From Paratrimastix pyriformis (lineage: Eukaryota > Preaxostyla > Paratrimastigidae), in assembly GCA_027972325.1 (NCBI GenBank), contig JAPMOS010000051.1:62001-126000 (forward strand): a stretch of DNA of 64,000 nucleotides, given 5' to 3'. Below the pieces are notes generated by a model. It did not search any database. It was not told the DNA's origin and worked only from the letters and a program-made list of their open reading frames with translations. The translations under genes and the position numbers were made by a program. Positions 12,124-23,952 of this stretch are shown here, one piece after another. Within the stretch, counting starts at the first letter, position 1. Each line of letters starts with the position of its first letter.

Positions 12124-15100
12124 TCAGCTGCGGAAGGAGTCGAAGAGGAATGCCGGGATGACGGCGTCGAGGGCCTGTCGGGGCAGGTGCCCAAACCGGC
12201 AGAAGTCCTCTGCGAAGTGCAGCAGGGCCCGGGTCTCCCCGTCCAGCTCGGCGGGGCGACCCTCCTTCATGGCCTGGGCGAGCGCCTCGCGCTGGCCCTC
12301 GGTGGCCACCCGGAGGTACTGGCCCAGGTACTCGAGGAAGCCCTGCAGCTGGGAGGCGTGGAACTGGCGCAGCAGGGTGGCCATGCCCACCACCAGCGGG
12401 ATCCCGTCGATGGGCTCCTTGCCCGGCTGGCGGGCCAGCAGCAGGTGGCCCACCGAGGGGTCCAGGGCCAGCCGGGGCAGGGCGTACTGCTGCACGAAGA
12501 GGAAGGCCACGAAGTCCAGGCTGGGCAGCGGGTCGGTGGCGATGTAGATCCGGTCGAAGGGCTCCCCCATGCCCGCCGCGTCGAGGTACTTGGCCAGCTC
12601 GGAGAGCAGCGGGTTCTCCTCGCTCGGGTAGGGCCGCTTCTCCGGGCTGCCGGCCGGGGGAGAGGGAGGGCGACCCAATGGGCCACGGGTGAGCGGGGGG
12701 CACAATGGTTAGGGGTCGGCTGGGAGATGGTGGGGGGGGCGGGGAGATGGTGGGGGCGGGGGCGGGGGCGGGGCACGGACTTGCGGTAGTGGGCGCGGAT
12801 GTCCTTGAGGAGGGACGCGTTGAAGTTCTCCAGGGTGCATGCGAGCACGCCCGAGTCCAGCCGCGCCGTGAACTGACCCAGCCCCATAGGCAGCCCCCAG
12901 CCCAGCCCAGCCCAGCCACACAGCCCGACGGACGGACGGACGGACATGTGAGCCCCTCAGCCTCAGCAGCCACAGCGGGGTCAATCCCATCCTGGGCAGC
13001 CGGCCCCCCGGGGGCAGGGCATTGAGCAGGGCAGGGCAGGGCAGGGCATTGAGCGGGCGGGGCGGGGCGGACGTTGAGCTCGTTCTGGAGGAGCCGCCTG
13101 AGGAGCTGGCACTGGCCGATCTTCATCACAAACTCTGCCGCCCCCCGTGGGTGATGGTGGGTGATGGTGAGAGGGTCAGTGGCGGTGGGCGGGAGGGCAC
13201 CGGCTGAGCGCGCATCCCGCCCGCCCAAACCCCCGTGGCCCGTGGCCCGTGGCCCCTCGCTGGGAGTGGAGCAGCCGGCGGCGGGCGGCGGACCGAGGAA
13301 TGCCGGCCAGAGGCGCTGCAGGCGCTTGTCGGCCGCGGCGGCGATGCGGGCGTGGACGGCGGCTGGGGGCGTGCCGTGGAGGGGCAGCAGCTCGCGGACG
13401 GTGTCGGCCAGCTGGGGGGCCAGGGCCCGGTCGACCTCGGCCCGGTAGACCTTGACGAAGTTGTTCAGGTGGGTGGCCACCATGAAGCCCAGCAGCCGGT
13501 CGACCCCGCACAGCCCGAAGACCCCGACCGCCTTGTGGACCAGCCCCACCGCCTTGATGCCCACCAGCTCGCTGCGCTGCTGCAGGTCGAACCAGGCCGA
13601 CAGGTAGTGGCTGTAGAAGGCCCGCCGGGGCTGGGACAGCTCGAGCAGCTCCCGGGTGAGCCGCCCCACGAAGTTGCGCGAGATGTCCCGCTCGTCCTGG
13701 GGCGGGTAGCTCGGGATGGGCACAGCCGTGCTCTGGTACTCCGACTGGTCGTCCGACACCTGCGCGGCCCGGCCCGGGCACCGCCATGGGAAACAGATGG
13801 TGAGGGCGGGCGAGCGACCACCGGGAGGCCATATGGCGGGCGGGGGAGCACGGCGCCCATGCGGGGATCTGCATGCGTCCGGGCCTCGTCGTCGTTGGGG
13901 CGACCAAGGCGGGTGTGGTGGTGGTGGTGGTGGTGGTGGTGGTGGTGGTGGTGGTGGTGGTGGTGGTGGTGGTGGTGGTGGTGGTGGTGGTGGTGGTGGT
14001 GGTGGTGGTGGTGGTGGTGGTGGTGGTGGTGGTGGTGGTGGTGGTGGTGGTGGTGGTGGTGGTGGTGGTGGTGGTGGTGGTGGTGGTGGTGGTGGTGGTG
14101 GTGGTGGTGGTGGTGGTGGTGGTGGTGGTGGTGGTGGTGGTGGTGGTGGTGGTGGTGGTGGTGGCCGCCAAGGGGGCGGGGCGGGCGGGGCGGGGGGACC
14201 TTGATCTTGAGGAACTGGTTGCACTCGCGCTCGATGGAGTAGTTCATGATGCGGCTGAGCTCCTCCTGCCAGATCTTCAGCCCGTACAGCGAGATGTAGT
14301 CCTGGATGTACTCGAAGCTCCGCTTGAACCCGTCCAGCCGCTGGGCCAGCGACTGCAGCCGCATCTCAAAGTCCTGCCGCCCCCACCCCGCGACCGCGCC
14401 CCCATGGCCCGAGTGGGTATGAGGAAGAGCGGGGCAGGGCGGGCAGGGGCATGGAGGGGCATGGAGGGGGCGGGGGTCTGGCGCGGACCTGGACGCGGTG
14501 GGCGGGGAAGTAGAGGGCGTTGTGCATGGCGAAGGTGATCTGCCGGACGAGCTCCTTGCGGACGCCGTCCTCGAGCAGCTGGCGCGGGTCGACCTGGATG
14601 ATGCCCAGCAGGGTCGTCTGCATGGCCAGGATGCCCTCGGTGAAGACCGAGATCTGGTGGGTCGCCGCCGCCAGCTGGCCGCGCAGCTCAAGCTGGGCAA
14701 CCCTGCGCCACACCCACCGCACGCCCCGCAACCGCACCCACGGCAGCGCAGAAGGCGGAGACGACGGGACGGTGAGGGTCGCCCCGAGGCGGCATCCTCC
14801 TCCTCCTCCTCCTCCTCCTCCTCCTCCTCCTCCTCCTCCCTCCCTCCTCCCTCCTCCCTCATCATCATCATCATCAGGGGAGGCGGCAAGTCGGTGGAGA
14901 TGTGCGCCTTGTGTCGCCCGGGGGACGGGTGGGGGACGGGTGGGGGACGGGTGGGGGACGGGTGGGGACGGGTGGGGACGGGTGGGGACGGTGGGGACGG
15001 GTGGGGACGGGTGGGGACGGGTGTGTGTGTGTGGCGGACTCTCTGAGCTGGTCCTTGGAGATGCGCGCCTCGAGCTCCTTCAGCTTGTTGGTCTGGATGT

Positions 15101-18100
15101 CGATGACGTCGTTCAGGATGGTGAACACCGAGACGGGCACGATCTCCAGCACGTGCCGCACAAAGTCCACAAGCTTGCCTGCCGACAGGAGAGCCGCAAA
15201 AAGGCCATCAGAATGATGATGGTGATGGTGATGATGATGGTGATGGTGATGGTGGTGATCGGATGACGCTGATGATGGTCGGATGATGGCGATGATGGTG
15301 CTCGGGGGTGATGCGATGGATGATGCCATTTGGCGGGTGCGGGGTGCGGGGTGCGGGGTGCGGACTGGAGTAGTACTGGGCGACGGATTCCTGGTCGTCC
15401 GACTGGGCCTGCATGATGCGCACCAGCGGGAAGTCCAGCACCGAGGCAAGCTTCAGGAAGGCCGCCCGCAGCCGCAGCACCACGCTGGCCTTCCTGCTCG
15501 TAGCGGCCACCGTCACACCCCCCACATCACACCCCCCACATCACACCCCCACATCACACCCCCCACATCACACCCCACATCACACCCCCACATCACACCC
15601 CCCACATCACACCCCCACATCACACCCCACATCACACCCCCACATCACACCCCCACATCACACCCCCACATCACACCCCCCACATCACACCCCCCACATC
15701 ACACCCCCCACATCACACCCCCCACATCAGGCCCAACCCGTGGTGAGTGGTCACAATGGGGGACGGCGGCACTCCGTGGCACCGAGGGCGGGGGGGCCGG
15801 ACTCGCGGATGATTTCCTGCATGAGGGGGATGTACTCGGTGCTGATCTCCCAGGCGTAGGACATGTCGGCGATCAGGGTGATGTTGACCACGACCGCCTC
15901 CTGCACGTGGACGGTGCGGATCATCTGGGTGAGGGCCGCCCGGGTGTCGGCCAGGAACTGCTTGATCTGGATGGAGCCCTCGATCTGGTGGAACTGCTCC
16001 ACCTCCTCCAGCGCCACCACCAGCTGCTGGATCTTCCGGCCCACCGAGGTCGCGTCCGCGTAGTCCAGCGAGCCGATCTCGGTGCTGATCCGCCGGAACC
16101 ATTGCTGCGAACGCCCCCCCGGCGGGTCGAGGAGGGTGGTGGGCGATGACAATGACAATGACGATGACCATGACCATGAAGAGGAGGAAAAGGAGTGGTG
16201 GGTGGTGGTGGGTGGTGGTGGGTGGTGGCGGCGGCGGCGGAGATGGAAGGGGGCTGGCGGACCTCGAGCTCCTCGTTCTTGGTGACGCGGCTCAGGTTCC
16301 GCTCCCCGCCGAAGTACTCGGCTGCCCACAGCCCCAGCCAGCCACACAGCCACACACAGCCACACAGCCACACAGCCCCAGCCAGCCACACAGCCACACA
16401 CAGCCACACACAGCCCCAGCCAGCCACACACAGCCCCAGCCAGCCACACAGCCCCGTATGGCCGAGTGGATCAGGCGGAGGGTCAGAGGATGGCGGGCGG
16501 CAGCCGCCGAGGGGTGCGAGGGTGCGAGGTGCGAGGGTGCGAGGGGCGAGGGGGCAGGGCGCGGACCGAGCTCGGTCATGCGGTCCGTGCACTGGGCCTT
16601 GAGCTTGTCCCACCGGTCGCGCTTGCCGGCCAGCAGGGCCTGGAAGAGGGTCTTCAGGACGAACTCGAACTGGGCCGTGTCCACGAAGAAGGTCAGCACG
16701 GCCTTCCGGGGGAAGGTCCCCGCCAGCTCGTCGCCGATCCGCTTCTGCTTCGTCGTCAGGTCTGCAGCCCCCCGGCCCCCCCCGCACACCGCAGCCCCCC
16801 GAAGGCCATCATCGATCATCATGCTGGGCCCAAGACCGGCCAGCAGCGGGGGTGGGTGGGAGGGGGCGGCGGGACGGACGGAGCATGAGCCAGCGCAGGG
16901 TGCTGTTGCAGTTGCGCAGGCACTGCATCAGGGCCGGGATGTTGTCCAGCACGTAGTCCTCCACCAGCACCCCCTGCAGCCCCGCCAGCCCAGAGGGTGA
17001 TGGTTGGACGATGACGCCGATTGGACGACGGTGATGACGATGATGGCGAGCGTGCCTCAAGCGACGGCAGGCCCCACCGCGGCCGGCAGAGTCCCCTCCC
17101 TCTCCCTCGCCCCTCCTCCCCCACCGCCACCAGGGGGTGCCCCCCTCCCCGAGGACCTCGGTCAGGTAGCGCCTGAGCTCGGCCGAGAGGTCGGCGAGGC
17201 GCTGCTGGTTGCGCTGGATGAGCATCCGCACGTTGGCCGGGTTGATGGTGTTGGCCAGGGCCGCCCGGGCGGCCTTGTAGGGCTCCCACTGCTGGGCCAG
17301 GTCGACGGTGAAGCCCATGTAGAAGGACAGCACCCAGTTGTCGGCGAAGTACTTGTCGCAGATCTCGCGCATGGTGGCCGCCTCGGCCTTCAGGGTCTCG
17401 GGCACGAAGAACAGCATGATGTACAGCATGGCCGCCTGGGTGGCCAGGGCCGTCGAGCGGTGCTCGGGCGAGGGGTACGCCTTGAGCTGGTTGTAGATGT
17501 CGTCGCTCCGCAGCCGGCCCACCACCATCTGGATGACCTCCCGCGGCAGGGGGAACCTGCGCCCCCACAGGCCCAACCCCCCGGAACCGCCCCGATGGGC
17601 CCTGGGGTCGGCGCGCAAAGGCAGCCAGCCCGGCCCGCTCCCGGCAGCCCTTCATCGCTCCAGCCTCCCTGCCCCGTGCGTGCCCACGCCCGCCGCCCGT
17701 GGGAGGGGGTGGCCGACCGAGCGAAGTACTCCTCGGGGTAGTTTGGCGGGCGGCGGGGCACGGGGCCGGCCAGGAAGTTGGTGTTGCGGCAGAGGCGGCA
17801 CACGTCCTCGACGTTGCTCAGGTCGTGGACGCCGCCCTTGCCCCGGTAGTAGGCGATGACCATCCGCTCGCGGACGACGCCCTCGATGCGCGCGTCCAGC
17901 ACCAGCAGCATCACCCCGTACAGGTAGATCGCCTCCGAGAAGAGCTGCTTCCCGTCCGTGTCCCCCAGCACCGTCTGCAGGGCCGGGCGGGAGTGGGGGG
18001 GGGGCAGGTGAGCGCACAGTGGCAAGACCCCCACATGGCATCCAGGACCACGGGGCACCAGCAATGGTGGCCGGCGCAGACTTCGAATGTGTGCGAGATG

Positions 18101-18576
18101 TAGATGCCGTTGGAGAGGTTCTCGATGAAGGTCTTCAGGTCCGTGACGTACTTCCAGATGCTCTCGAAGGCCAGGTAGAACCGCTCCAGCCGCTCCAGGT
18201 GGTTCAGCCGGAGCTCCTCCTCGGCTTCGACCAGGTCCTACCACACACCCAGTGGAGTCCGGGCCAGAATGGGTTCCGGGGTCCGGGGGCGCCGAAGTGA
18301 CAGACCTGTCGAGATTGGACACGGTGATCACAGGCTTCGGCGGTGCTCAAATAGCGAAAATCGAAAATAACTTCCCCGTACTGAATAAGTGCGAAGTGAA
18401 TATCAGAAGAGGTGGTCAATGAAACAAACTTTCTTGATATCATCCTTGTCCTGCTGAAGGAATGGCGACGGAATGTGCTCCGAGAGCCGGAGGAGTTCGG
18501 CAATAATGGCGTTGCCTCGCGAAACAAGCTTGAGCAAGCTTGTGCGGACGGGGTCGCTGCCTGACGAGGTGCTCAT
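12124..18576 (-). CDS. WASHC5: strumpellin, WASH complex subunit 5
   Basis: Seventeen exons give 1,160 aa; human strumpellin has 1,159. Exons on the minus strand: 18576-18430, 18380-18306, 18237-18082, 17974-17718, 17556-17157, 16973-16880, 16761-16567, 16321-16263, 16104-15803, 15493-15366, 15178-15040, 14702-14489, 14373-14200, 13759-13294, 13134-13073, 12872-12781, 12646-12124. Conserved blocks include [111 protein letters not shown] and, near the C-terminus, AFLFDSFRS. The protein is a core subunit of the pentameric WASH complex that drives Arp2/3 actin branching on endosomes. Fourteen of the sixteen introns carry GTCNN donors of the local type. The two most upstream exons are near 50% GC and the rest is about 70%. 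Confidence 0.97.
13916..14163. repeat. (GGT)n trinucleotide, about 82 units, inside a WASHC5 intron
   Basis: An almost perfect run of about 248 bp fills the intron between exons 14200-14373 and 13294-13759. The transcribed strand gives (ACC)n RNA. Translations in any frame are homopolymers (Val, Gly, Trp; Pro, His, Thr) and are not genes. Confidence 0.95.
14796..14838. repeat. (CCT)n trinucleotide in a WASHC5 intron
   Basis: About 14 copies of CCT on the plus strand, followed by a short CAT run. Confidence 0.85.
14931..15021. repeat. 10-11 bp tandem repeat (GGGGGACGGGT)n in a WASHC5 intron
   Basis: About nine copies of (G)GGGGACGGGT, shortening toward the right and ending in a (GT)n tract next to the exon. 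Confidence 0.85.
15513..15730. repeat. 12-13 bp tandem repeat (CACATCACACCCC)n in a WASHC5 intron
   Basis: About 17 copies of CACATCACACCCC and one-base length variants fill the intron between exons 15366-15493 and 15803-16104. Confidence 0.9.
16325..16455. repeat. (CAGCCACA/CAGCCCCAGC) tandem array in a WASHC5 intron
   Basis: Interleaved CAGCCACA and CCCAGCCAG units lie directly upstream (minus sense) of the exon 16263-16321 acceptor. Confidence 0.8.
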
Positions 18577-18801
18577 GAGGACAGCAACAAGGTTGGGCTA
18601 CTAGTGCCGCAGGTCCACTCTGCTAATCTTGGGCAGTTTGAAAAAAACGCCGAAGCCAAGAGCGGTGCATGTCAACCAAACTTGACTTTGGAGAGATTGA
18701 TTTTCAGGGCCCACAGTCCTTCTCGAGGCTCGGGAAGGGTCTGCTGCCTTCGCTCCCGACCGCTGATTTCCTCTTCTTTCCAAGTTCATGGGCGCACCTC
18801 G
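18577..18801. promoter_or_regulatory. intergenic bidirectional region, WASHC5 / repeat-protein gene
   Basis: The 225 bp between divergent start codons is about 50% GC, in contrast to both gene bodies. No specific motif is recognised. Confidence 0.35.
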
Positions 18802-21776
18802 ATGTGGGGGAGCAAAAAGAAAGGCGAAGGTCTTATTCGTGACTGTGTGGCTTTTCACATTTTTTTGGCCTCTCACAGAGGATATGATGATTCCACGGGC
18901 CCTCGGGAAAAATGATGATTCCGCCCTTCCCCAGTATCGGACCCTTTCCGAGCGCAAGGTTCGGCCCGCGATGTTTGCTTTGCCACATTTACGTACTTTG
19001 GGGCGGATGGTTCCTGTTCACAGGTTGTCTCTTCCCAGTTCGTCGATCAGGGCCGCGCGGGGGAGATGTCTTCGTCGCCCCGGGTGATGGCCGAGTGGGA
19101 GTTCCTGCCCACGCCCTCGCTGCTCGAGCCCAGCCAAGCGTCCCGACAACACAAGGCCATGCTCGCAGCCCTCAAGGCGCGCCAGGTCCGCCTCCCCCGT
19201 CCCCAGCAGCCCTACCGCCCTGCCCGTCCCTCACTGACCCGGCTGTTGTGCTGCTGCCCCGCAGGCCGGTGTCGCGAACCCGTACAGCGTGTTCAGAGAG
19301 TCTCTTGCCAGCGGCGGTCTGTCAGTGCCTCCCTCCTGCAGCCCCCATCCCCCTTCATCCTGGCGCGGCTGACCGGATGGACGGGGCGGCTCGCCCCCCG
19401 GTTGCGCAGACTCGGTGGTGATGAGCCTCTCGATGAGCCGCGACCGCGACCGCGCGCCCACCCCGGAGCGGGAGCCTGAGCAGTCCCCCAAGGAGCCCAC
19501 CCCCGCCCCTGAGAAAGGTCGGCCCCTCATCCGATGGGCCATCACTCCGCCATCATCATCGGCATCGCGCCCCGCCCGCCACCTCCCGTCCGGCATCCCC
19601 AAAGTCACCCGCGTGCGCTGGCTGGGGGCTGGCCATTTGGTGGCAGTGGGTGGAGGGCGGGCGCTGGGGCGCAGCGTTTCGGTCGGGGCCACCCAGCGCC
19701 GCTCGGCCCAGCGGCTCTCGTCGTCCTTCATGGGGCCCGAGCGCACCAGCGGCCCCAAGGCGGTCGACTGGAAGCCCCCCGTGGGCCACTACAACCCCCG
19801 CTACACGGCCATCCTCTCGGAGAAGTCCGTCGGCGCCCAGGCGCGCCGGGCGGCCGATGGGCAGGGGGGAATGTTGGTGTGAGGGTGGATGTGGGCGGTG
19901 GCAGGAACAGGGTGAACCTACTGCTCATACATTTGCGGTTGCTGCCGGTGGCGATGTGGCTGGGCGGGGCGCAGGTACGGTGCCCTGGAGCCCCAGCAGT
20001 GTTCGGCCATCTTCATGAGCCGCAAGCGGTGGCCCGAGCTGGGCGGCCCGCCCCTGCCCGCCCGCAGCCCCACCAGCACCAGGAGCCCAAGTCCGTCCCC
20101 ACCACACCACACACCACGGCAGCCCCACCAGCACCAGGAGCCAAGTCCGCCCGCAGCCCACGTGACATCACACGCGCCACCGGCCCCGCCCATTCCGCCC
20201 GCAATGCCGCATTGACATCCTCCTGGCCCGGCCTCACTCGCCCCCCCTCGCGCTCCGCCCCAGGTGCCACTCTGCGCGCCTCGGCAAGCCCCAGCCACGC
20301 CGGCGGGCTCGCTGGAGAGGGGACGACAGGGTCGCCCCTCCGCCAATCGGCCGCCCTGCGGGGCCCCGGTCCGCCTGCCCTTGCCCTTGCCCTTGCCCTT
20401 GCCCTTGCCCTTGCCCTTGCCCTTGGCGGCCCCTCGGCACGCCCCCAACTGCGATGCCACCGCCCCTCATCCTCGCCCTCGCCCCCTCGGCCACTCAGAA
20501 CCGTCGGCCCCCGTGACCCGGACCCACCGAGGCCGCAGCCCGGCCACGGCCGAGGGTGACGACGCTCGGGGCCGCACCCCCGAGGGCCAGGAGGTCCGTC
20601 CCCATCCCCCGGGCCTCCATCCCCCTGCGCCTCCATCCCCGGGGCGCACATCCTGGACGGCTCTTGCTTGGGTCGTCTCCAGGGCCGCCCCCAGGCCTCG
20701 CAGGCGGCACCGCGGCCGACCCCGGCCATGGGGAGCTCCTTCTTCCGGTCGAGCACGGCCAACCACCCCTCGGCCGTCGGTCGGTCGCCGCCCCCTCCCC
20801 CTCCCCCTCAGTCCCTCCCCCGCCATGCCATGACGACCCAGGTCCCGACCCGGGCAGCCACCTCGCGCCGCCCGCACCCTCCAGGCTCGCCTCCCTGATC
20901 TGCCTGTTGCCCGCCCTTCTCCGGATCGGTGCCGGTGCCCGTCTCGGTGGGGGGGCCCCGGGGGCAGTGCGGGCGAGCGGCGGGTCGGACGTCTTCTACG
21001 TGGACCACGACACCAACCTGGACGCGGTCCGCCGCTCGAGGCCCGCCTTCGCCGCCATGGACCGCCAGCTGCCCCGCGACGTGGCCCCCGTCACACGGTC
21101 CGCAGCCCACGCCCCCCCCGGCACGGCGGTGGCCCCTGCCGATCGCATCGGGACCGGGAGCGTGAGCTTGTACCCCCCAGCCTCGTTCACCGGCGGCTGC
21201 TTTCGGCTCCTTCTGGCGGGTCTGCGTGCGGTTTGTGGGCCGGTGGGCCACGGGGGGCGGCGGCGTGCGGGCAGCAACCCTGTGCGTCTGCTGGACCGGT
21301 TCTACGACTACTCGGCCGACCCGGTGCACGCGGCCATCCTGAGCCCCGTCGCCATGCACCGCCAGCTGGCCCGCCCGGCGGGCTCCTTCCGCACCTCGCT
21401 CTCCCTCCTCCAGTACGACGTCCGCCCCGCCGCCCCGCCCCGCATGCCTCGCCTCCTCCGCGCCCATCCGCCCCCTCGGTGATCCACCGACTGGCTGGCC
21501 CGCCCGCCCTGACCGCTCACCGCTGGGCACTTGGCTGGGGATTGGGGGCTGGGGCTGGGCATTTGGCTGGGGCTGACCGCGGTCGGTGGACCTCGGCGTT
21601 CCCTGGCCACCCCACCGTCTACTCCTCCCGGGCCGGGCTGACGGGGCCCGCCCGCCGCCCCGCCTCCGAGTCGCCCGCCCTGGAGCTGGGCCCCCCCGAG
21701 GACCGCATCAAGGGTCCGCCGCCCCCACGCACCCCCTTCCCACTATCCTCCCCTTCCCTCCTCCTCCTCCTCCTCC

Positions 21777-21807
<31 letters not shown>

Positions 21808-23591
21808 CCGTTACTTCGTTCCTTCTTTACACGACACACACACACACACACACCACCCCCACCACCACCCCCTTCCACCACCTGTCGGCGGGGTGGCTCA
21901 TGTTGTTGGGTCGCTGCGCTGTGCTGCGGGTGCCGCTGATCTCGCCTGGCCTGGGGGGGCAGCGGCCGAGGCGGCCCTGCTGCCGAGCCGGGACCACATC
22001 ATCCCGCTGAAGAAGCACATCACGCGCGAGGCCGCCGCCGCCATCGCGGCCCACCACACGGACCTCTTCGACAAGGCTCGCACCCCGCACCCCTCCGCCA
22101 TCCCTCCGCCATCCTCACGAGCCTTCCACCATCCTCACCGCTGCTCGCGTCCTGCCCGCCTGCCCTCGCCGCCTCCCTGCCATCACGTGCCCCGGTCTCA
22201 CGCGCCTGCCGCGGTGGGGCCTGGTTGCTGGGGGTTGGGGTTGGGGGCGGGCGGCCATGGGGGCCATGGGGGGCTGCTGCTGCTGCAGATGTACGACTAC
22301 GACGACCGGGTGGTGCGGCAGCGGGTCCTGACGCCCGACATGGGCAAATACATGGCCCGCGACTCGCAGACCAGCTCCCAGGTCGGCCCGCACACCCCCG
22401 CCATCGCCCATCGCCCCCCATCCCCACCCCCACCCCCTTGCGACGAACCGGCCCGACCGCAGCCCCGCCTGCCCCTTGCCCCTTGCCCCTTGCCCCTTGC
22501 CCCTTGCCCCTTGCCCCTTGCCCCTTGCCCCTTGCCCCTTGCCCCTTGCTCCTGCTCAACTCCAGTCCTTCGGTGGGTCTGGGGGGCGGTCGCTGCAGGG
22601 GCACCTGACGGCGGACCTGATGTACGACCCGTCCGACCGGCTGGTCCACCGGCGGTCGCCCGGGTGGACTTCACCCACGGGGCCACCCGGGAGGCCGTCA
22701 ACAAGCCCCTCCGCACGGACCCCTCGTCGACAAGGTCCGCTCCCCGCCCGCCCTGCTGCCCCTGGCCCCGCTGCCCCCTGGCCCCTGGCCCCTGGCCCCT
22801 GGCCCCTGGCCCCTGGCCCCTGGCCCCTGGCCCCCTGGCCCCTGGCCCCCTGGCCCCTGGCCCCTGGCCCCTGGCCCCCTGGCCCCTGGCCCCCCTGGCC
22901 CCCTGGCCCCCTGGCCCCTGGCCCCTGGCCCCTGGCCCCCGGCCCCCTGCCCCCCCCCCCCCCCCGCGGGCCCGCGCTCACGCCGCCTCGCTCTGGGCTG
23001 GTGTCCTGGTGCTGCTGCTGGTGTGCTGGTGTGCTGGTGTGCTGGGTACTGCGCCTCCGGGCTGCCGGCAGTTCTACCCGACCCGGCTGAACGCGGTGCG
23101 TGCGCGGCCCTTCACGGCCGACTTCACCCGGTCCTCGGACCGGACCATGGCCTGCCCGTCCCGGGTCCAGCGGGCGTCCATCATGCACGAGCTGCACGAC
23201 GTCCCCGACGACGCCCTCGCACACAGGCGGTCCGTCGGCCCCCGCCAGACCCCTTCCCGCCCGGCCAAGGGCAGCGCAGCGAGGAACCGATGGAAGGAGG
23301 GGCAACCAGGGCAGGGTTGGCACCCGAGGGCGCCAGGAACAAGGGACGCCCCCCGGAAGAAGGCGGGCTGAAAGAGGTGTCTTGGCGCCTCCTCTGTGCC
23401 TAATCTTCTGGCTGCCCCCCGGGCAGACCCCCCGAGGCGAACTTCGGGTGGGCATGAGCCGCGAGCAGCGCAATAAGACCTGCCGGCCGGCGCCGGCCCA
23501 GGAGCGCTACTACGACTACTCGCTGGACGTGATCAAGCCCCGGGCGCCCACCACCAAGATCGCCCTCTCCCCCCTCCGCTCCCGCCTGTGA
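18802..23591 (+). CDS. multi-exon repeat protein, possibly flagellar/axonemal (PG-rich-like)
   Basis: Exons with checked frame are 18802-18829, 18879-18958, 19024-19185, 19265-19316, 19410-19517, 19647-19824, 19975-20090, 20264-20368, 20499-20593, 20683-20779, 20968-21097, 21275-21419, 21671-21713, 21963-22075, 22289-22381, 22566-22643 and 22694-22734. Exons near 23,080-23,230 and 23,430-23,591 end the gene but do not join cleanly in frame. Short divergent motifs recur about once per exon: GHYNPRYTAILSEK, SAIFMSRKRWPEL, VFYVDHDTN, RFYDYSADPVHAAIL, MYDYDDRVVRQRVL, LMYDPSDRL and YYDYSLDVI. Proline-tyrosine motifs spaced like this resemble sperm-tail PG-rich/SHIPPO-type microtubule inner proteins, but that assignment is an inference from pattern only. 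One intron (22076) seems to be GC-AG. Confidence 0.55.
20067..20154. repeat. direct duplication of an exon end plus its donor site
   Basis: The segment GCAGCCCCACCAGCACCAGG with the following AAGTCCG donor occurs at about 20,064-20,095 and again at about 20,119-20,148, one base shorter. The second copy lies in the intron and could act as a cryptic exon. Confidence 0.7.
20377..20425. repeat. hexanucleotide repeat (CCCTTG)n in an intron
   Basis: About eight copies of CCCTTG directly downstream of the GTCCGC donor at 20369. Confidence 0.9.
22471..22549. repeat. 7-bp repeat (CCCCTTG)n in an intron
   Basis: About eleven copies of CCCCTTG between exons 22289-22381 and 22566-22643. Confidence 0.9.
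22764..22945. repeat. 7-8 bp repeat (TGGCCCC)n in an intron
   Basis: More than twenty copies of TGGCCCC with one-base insertions, followed by a poly-C run near 22,965. Confidence 0.9.
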
Positions 23592-23952
23592 CGGGGCCCT
23601 CGCCCGCCGCTTGCCCCGCCACCACCCGAGCCCTCCGGTCGGCGAGGATCCGACCCCGTCGGGGCGGCGCGGTCTCGACCCTCCCGCCTCGCTACCCCCC
23701 CCCCCCCCCCCCCCACCCCCCCACCCCCACCCCCCCCACACACACACACACATCCGAGTGGAAAAAAGAGCCCTCTCTCTTTCGTTGTCTGCTCATGTTC
23801 ATTCTCCTCTCGATCATCCCCTCTCGTTCTTTCCCCCTTCGCATTCCGGCTGTGCGTTATCTTATGTTTTTTTATATTGGTGTCTCTCATGAAAAAATCG
23901 GCTGAGACGTCTTCGGCGACGGGGGTTGGGTCGGCGTTGGGGTGGTGATGGC
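23592..23952. other. intergenic, repeat-protein gene to DDX20-like gene
   Basis: Contains a poly-C tract (about 23,697-23,713) and a (CA)n run, then AT-richer DNA just before the DDX20-like start that presumably carries its promoter. No gene was seen. Confidence 0.5.

Noticed and set aside
13873-14538. Long open frames of poly-Val, poly-Gly, poly-Trp, poly-Pro, poly-His or poly-Thr
   Set aside because: They are translations of the (GGT)n array in all frames; the interval is a WASHC5 intron fixed by frame on both sides.
15513-15730. Regular repeat array resembling a CRISPR
   Set aside because: Units are 12-13 bp with no unique spacers and lie in a spliceosomal intron of a eukaryotic gene.
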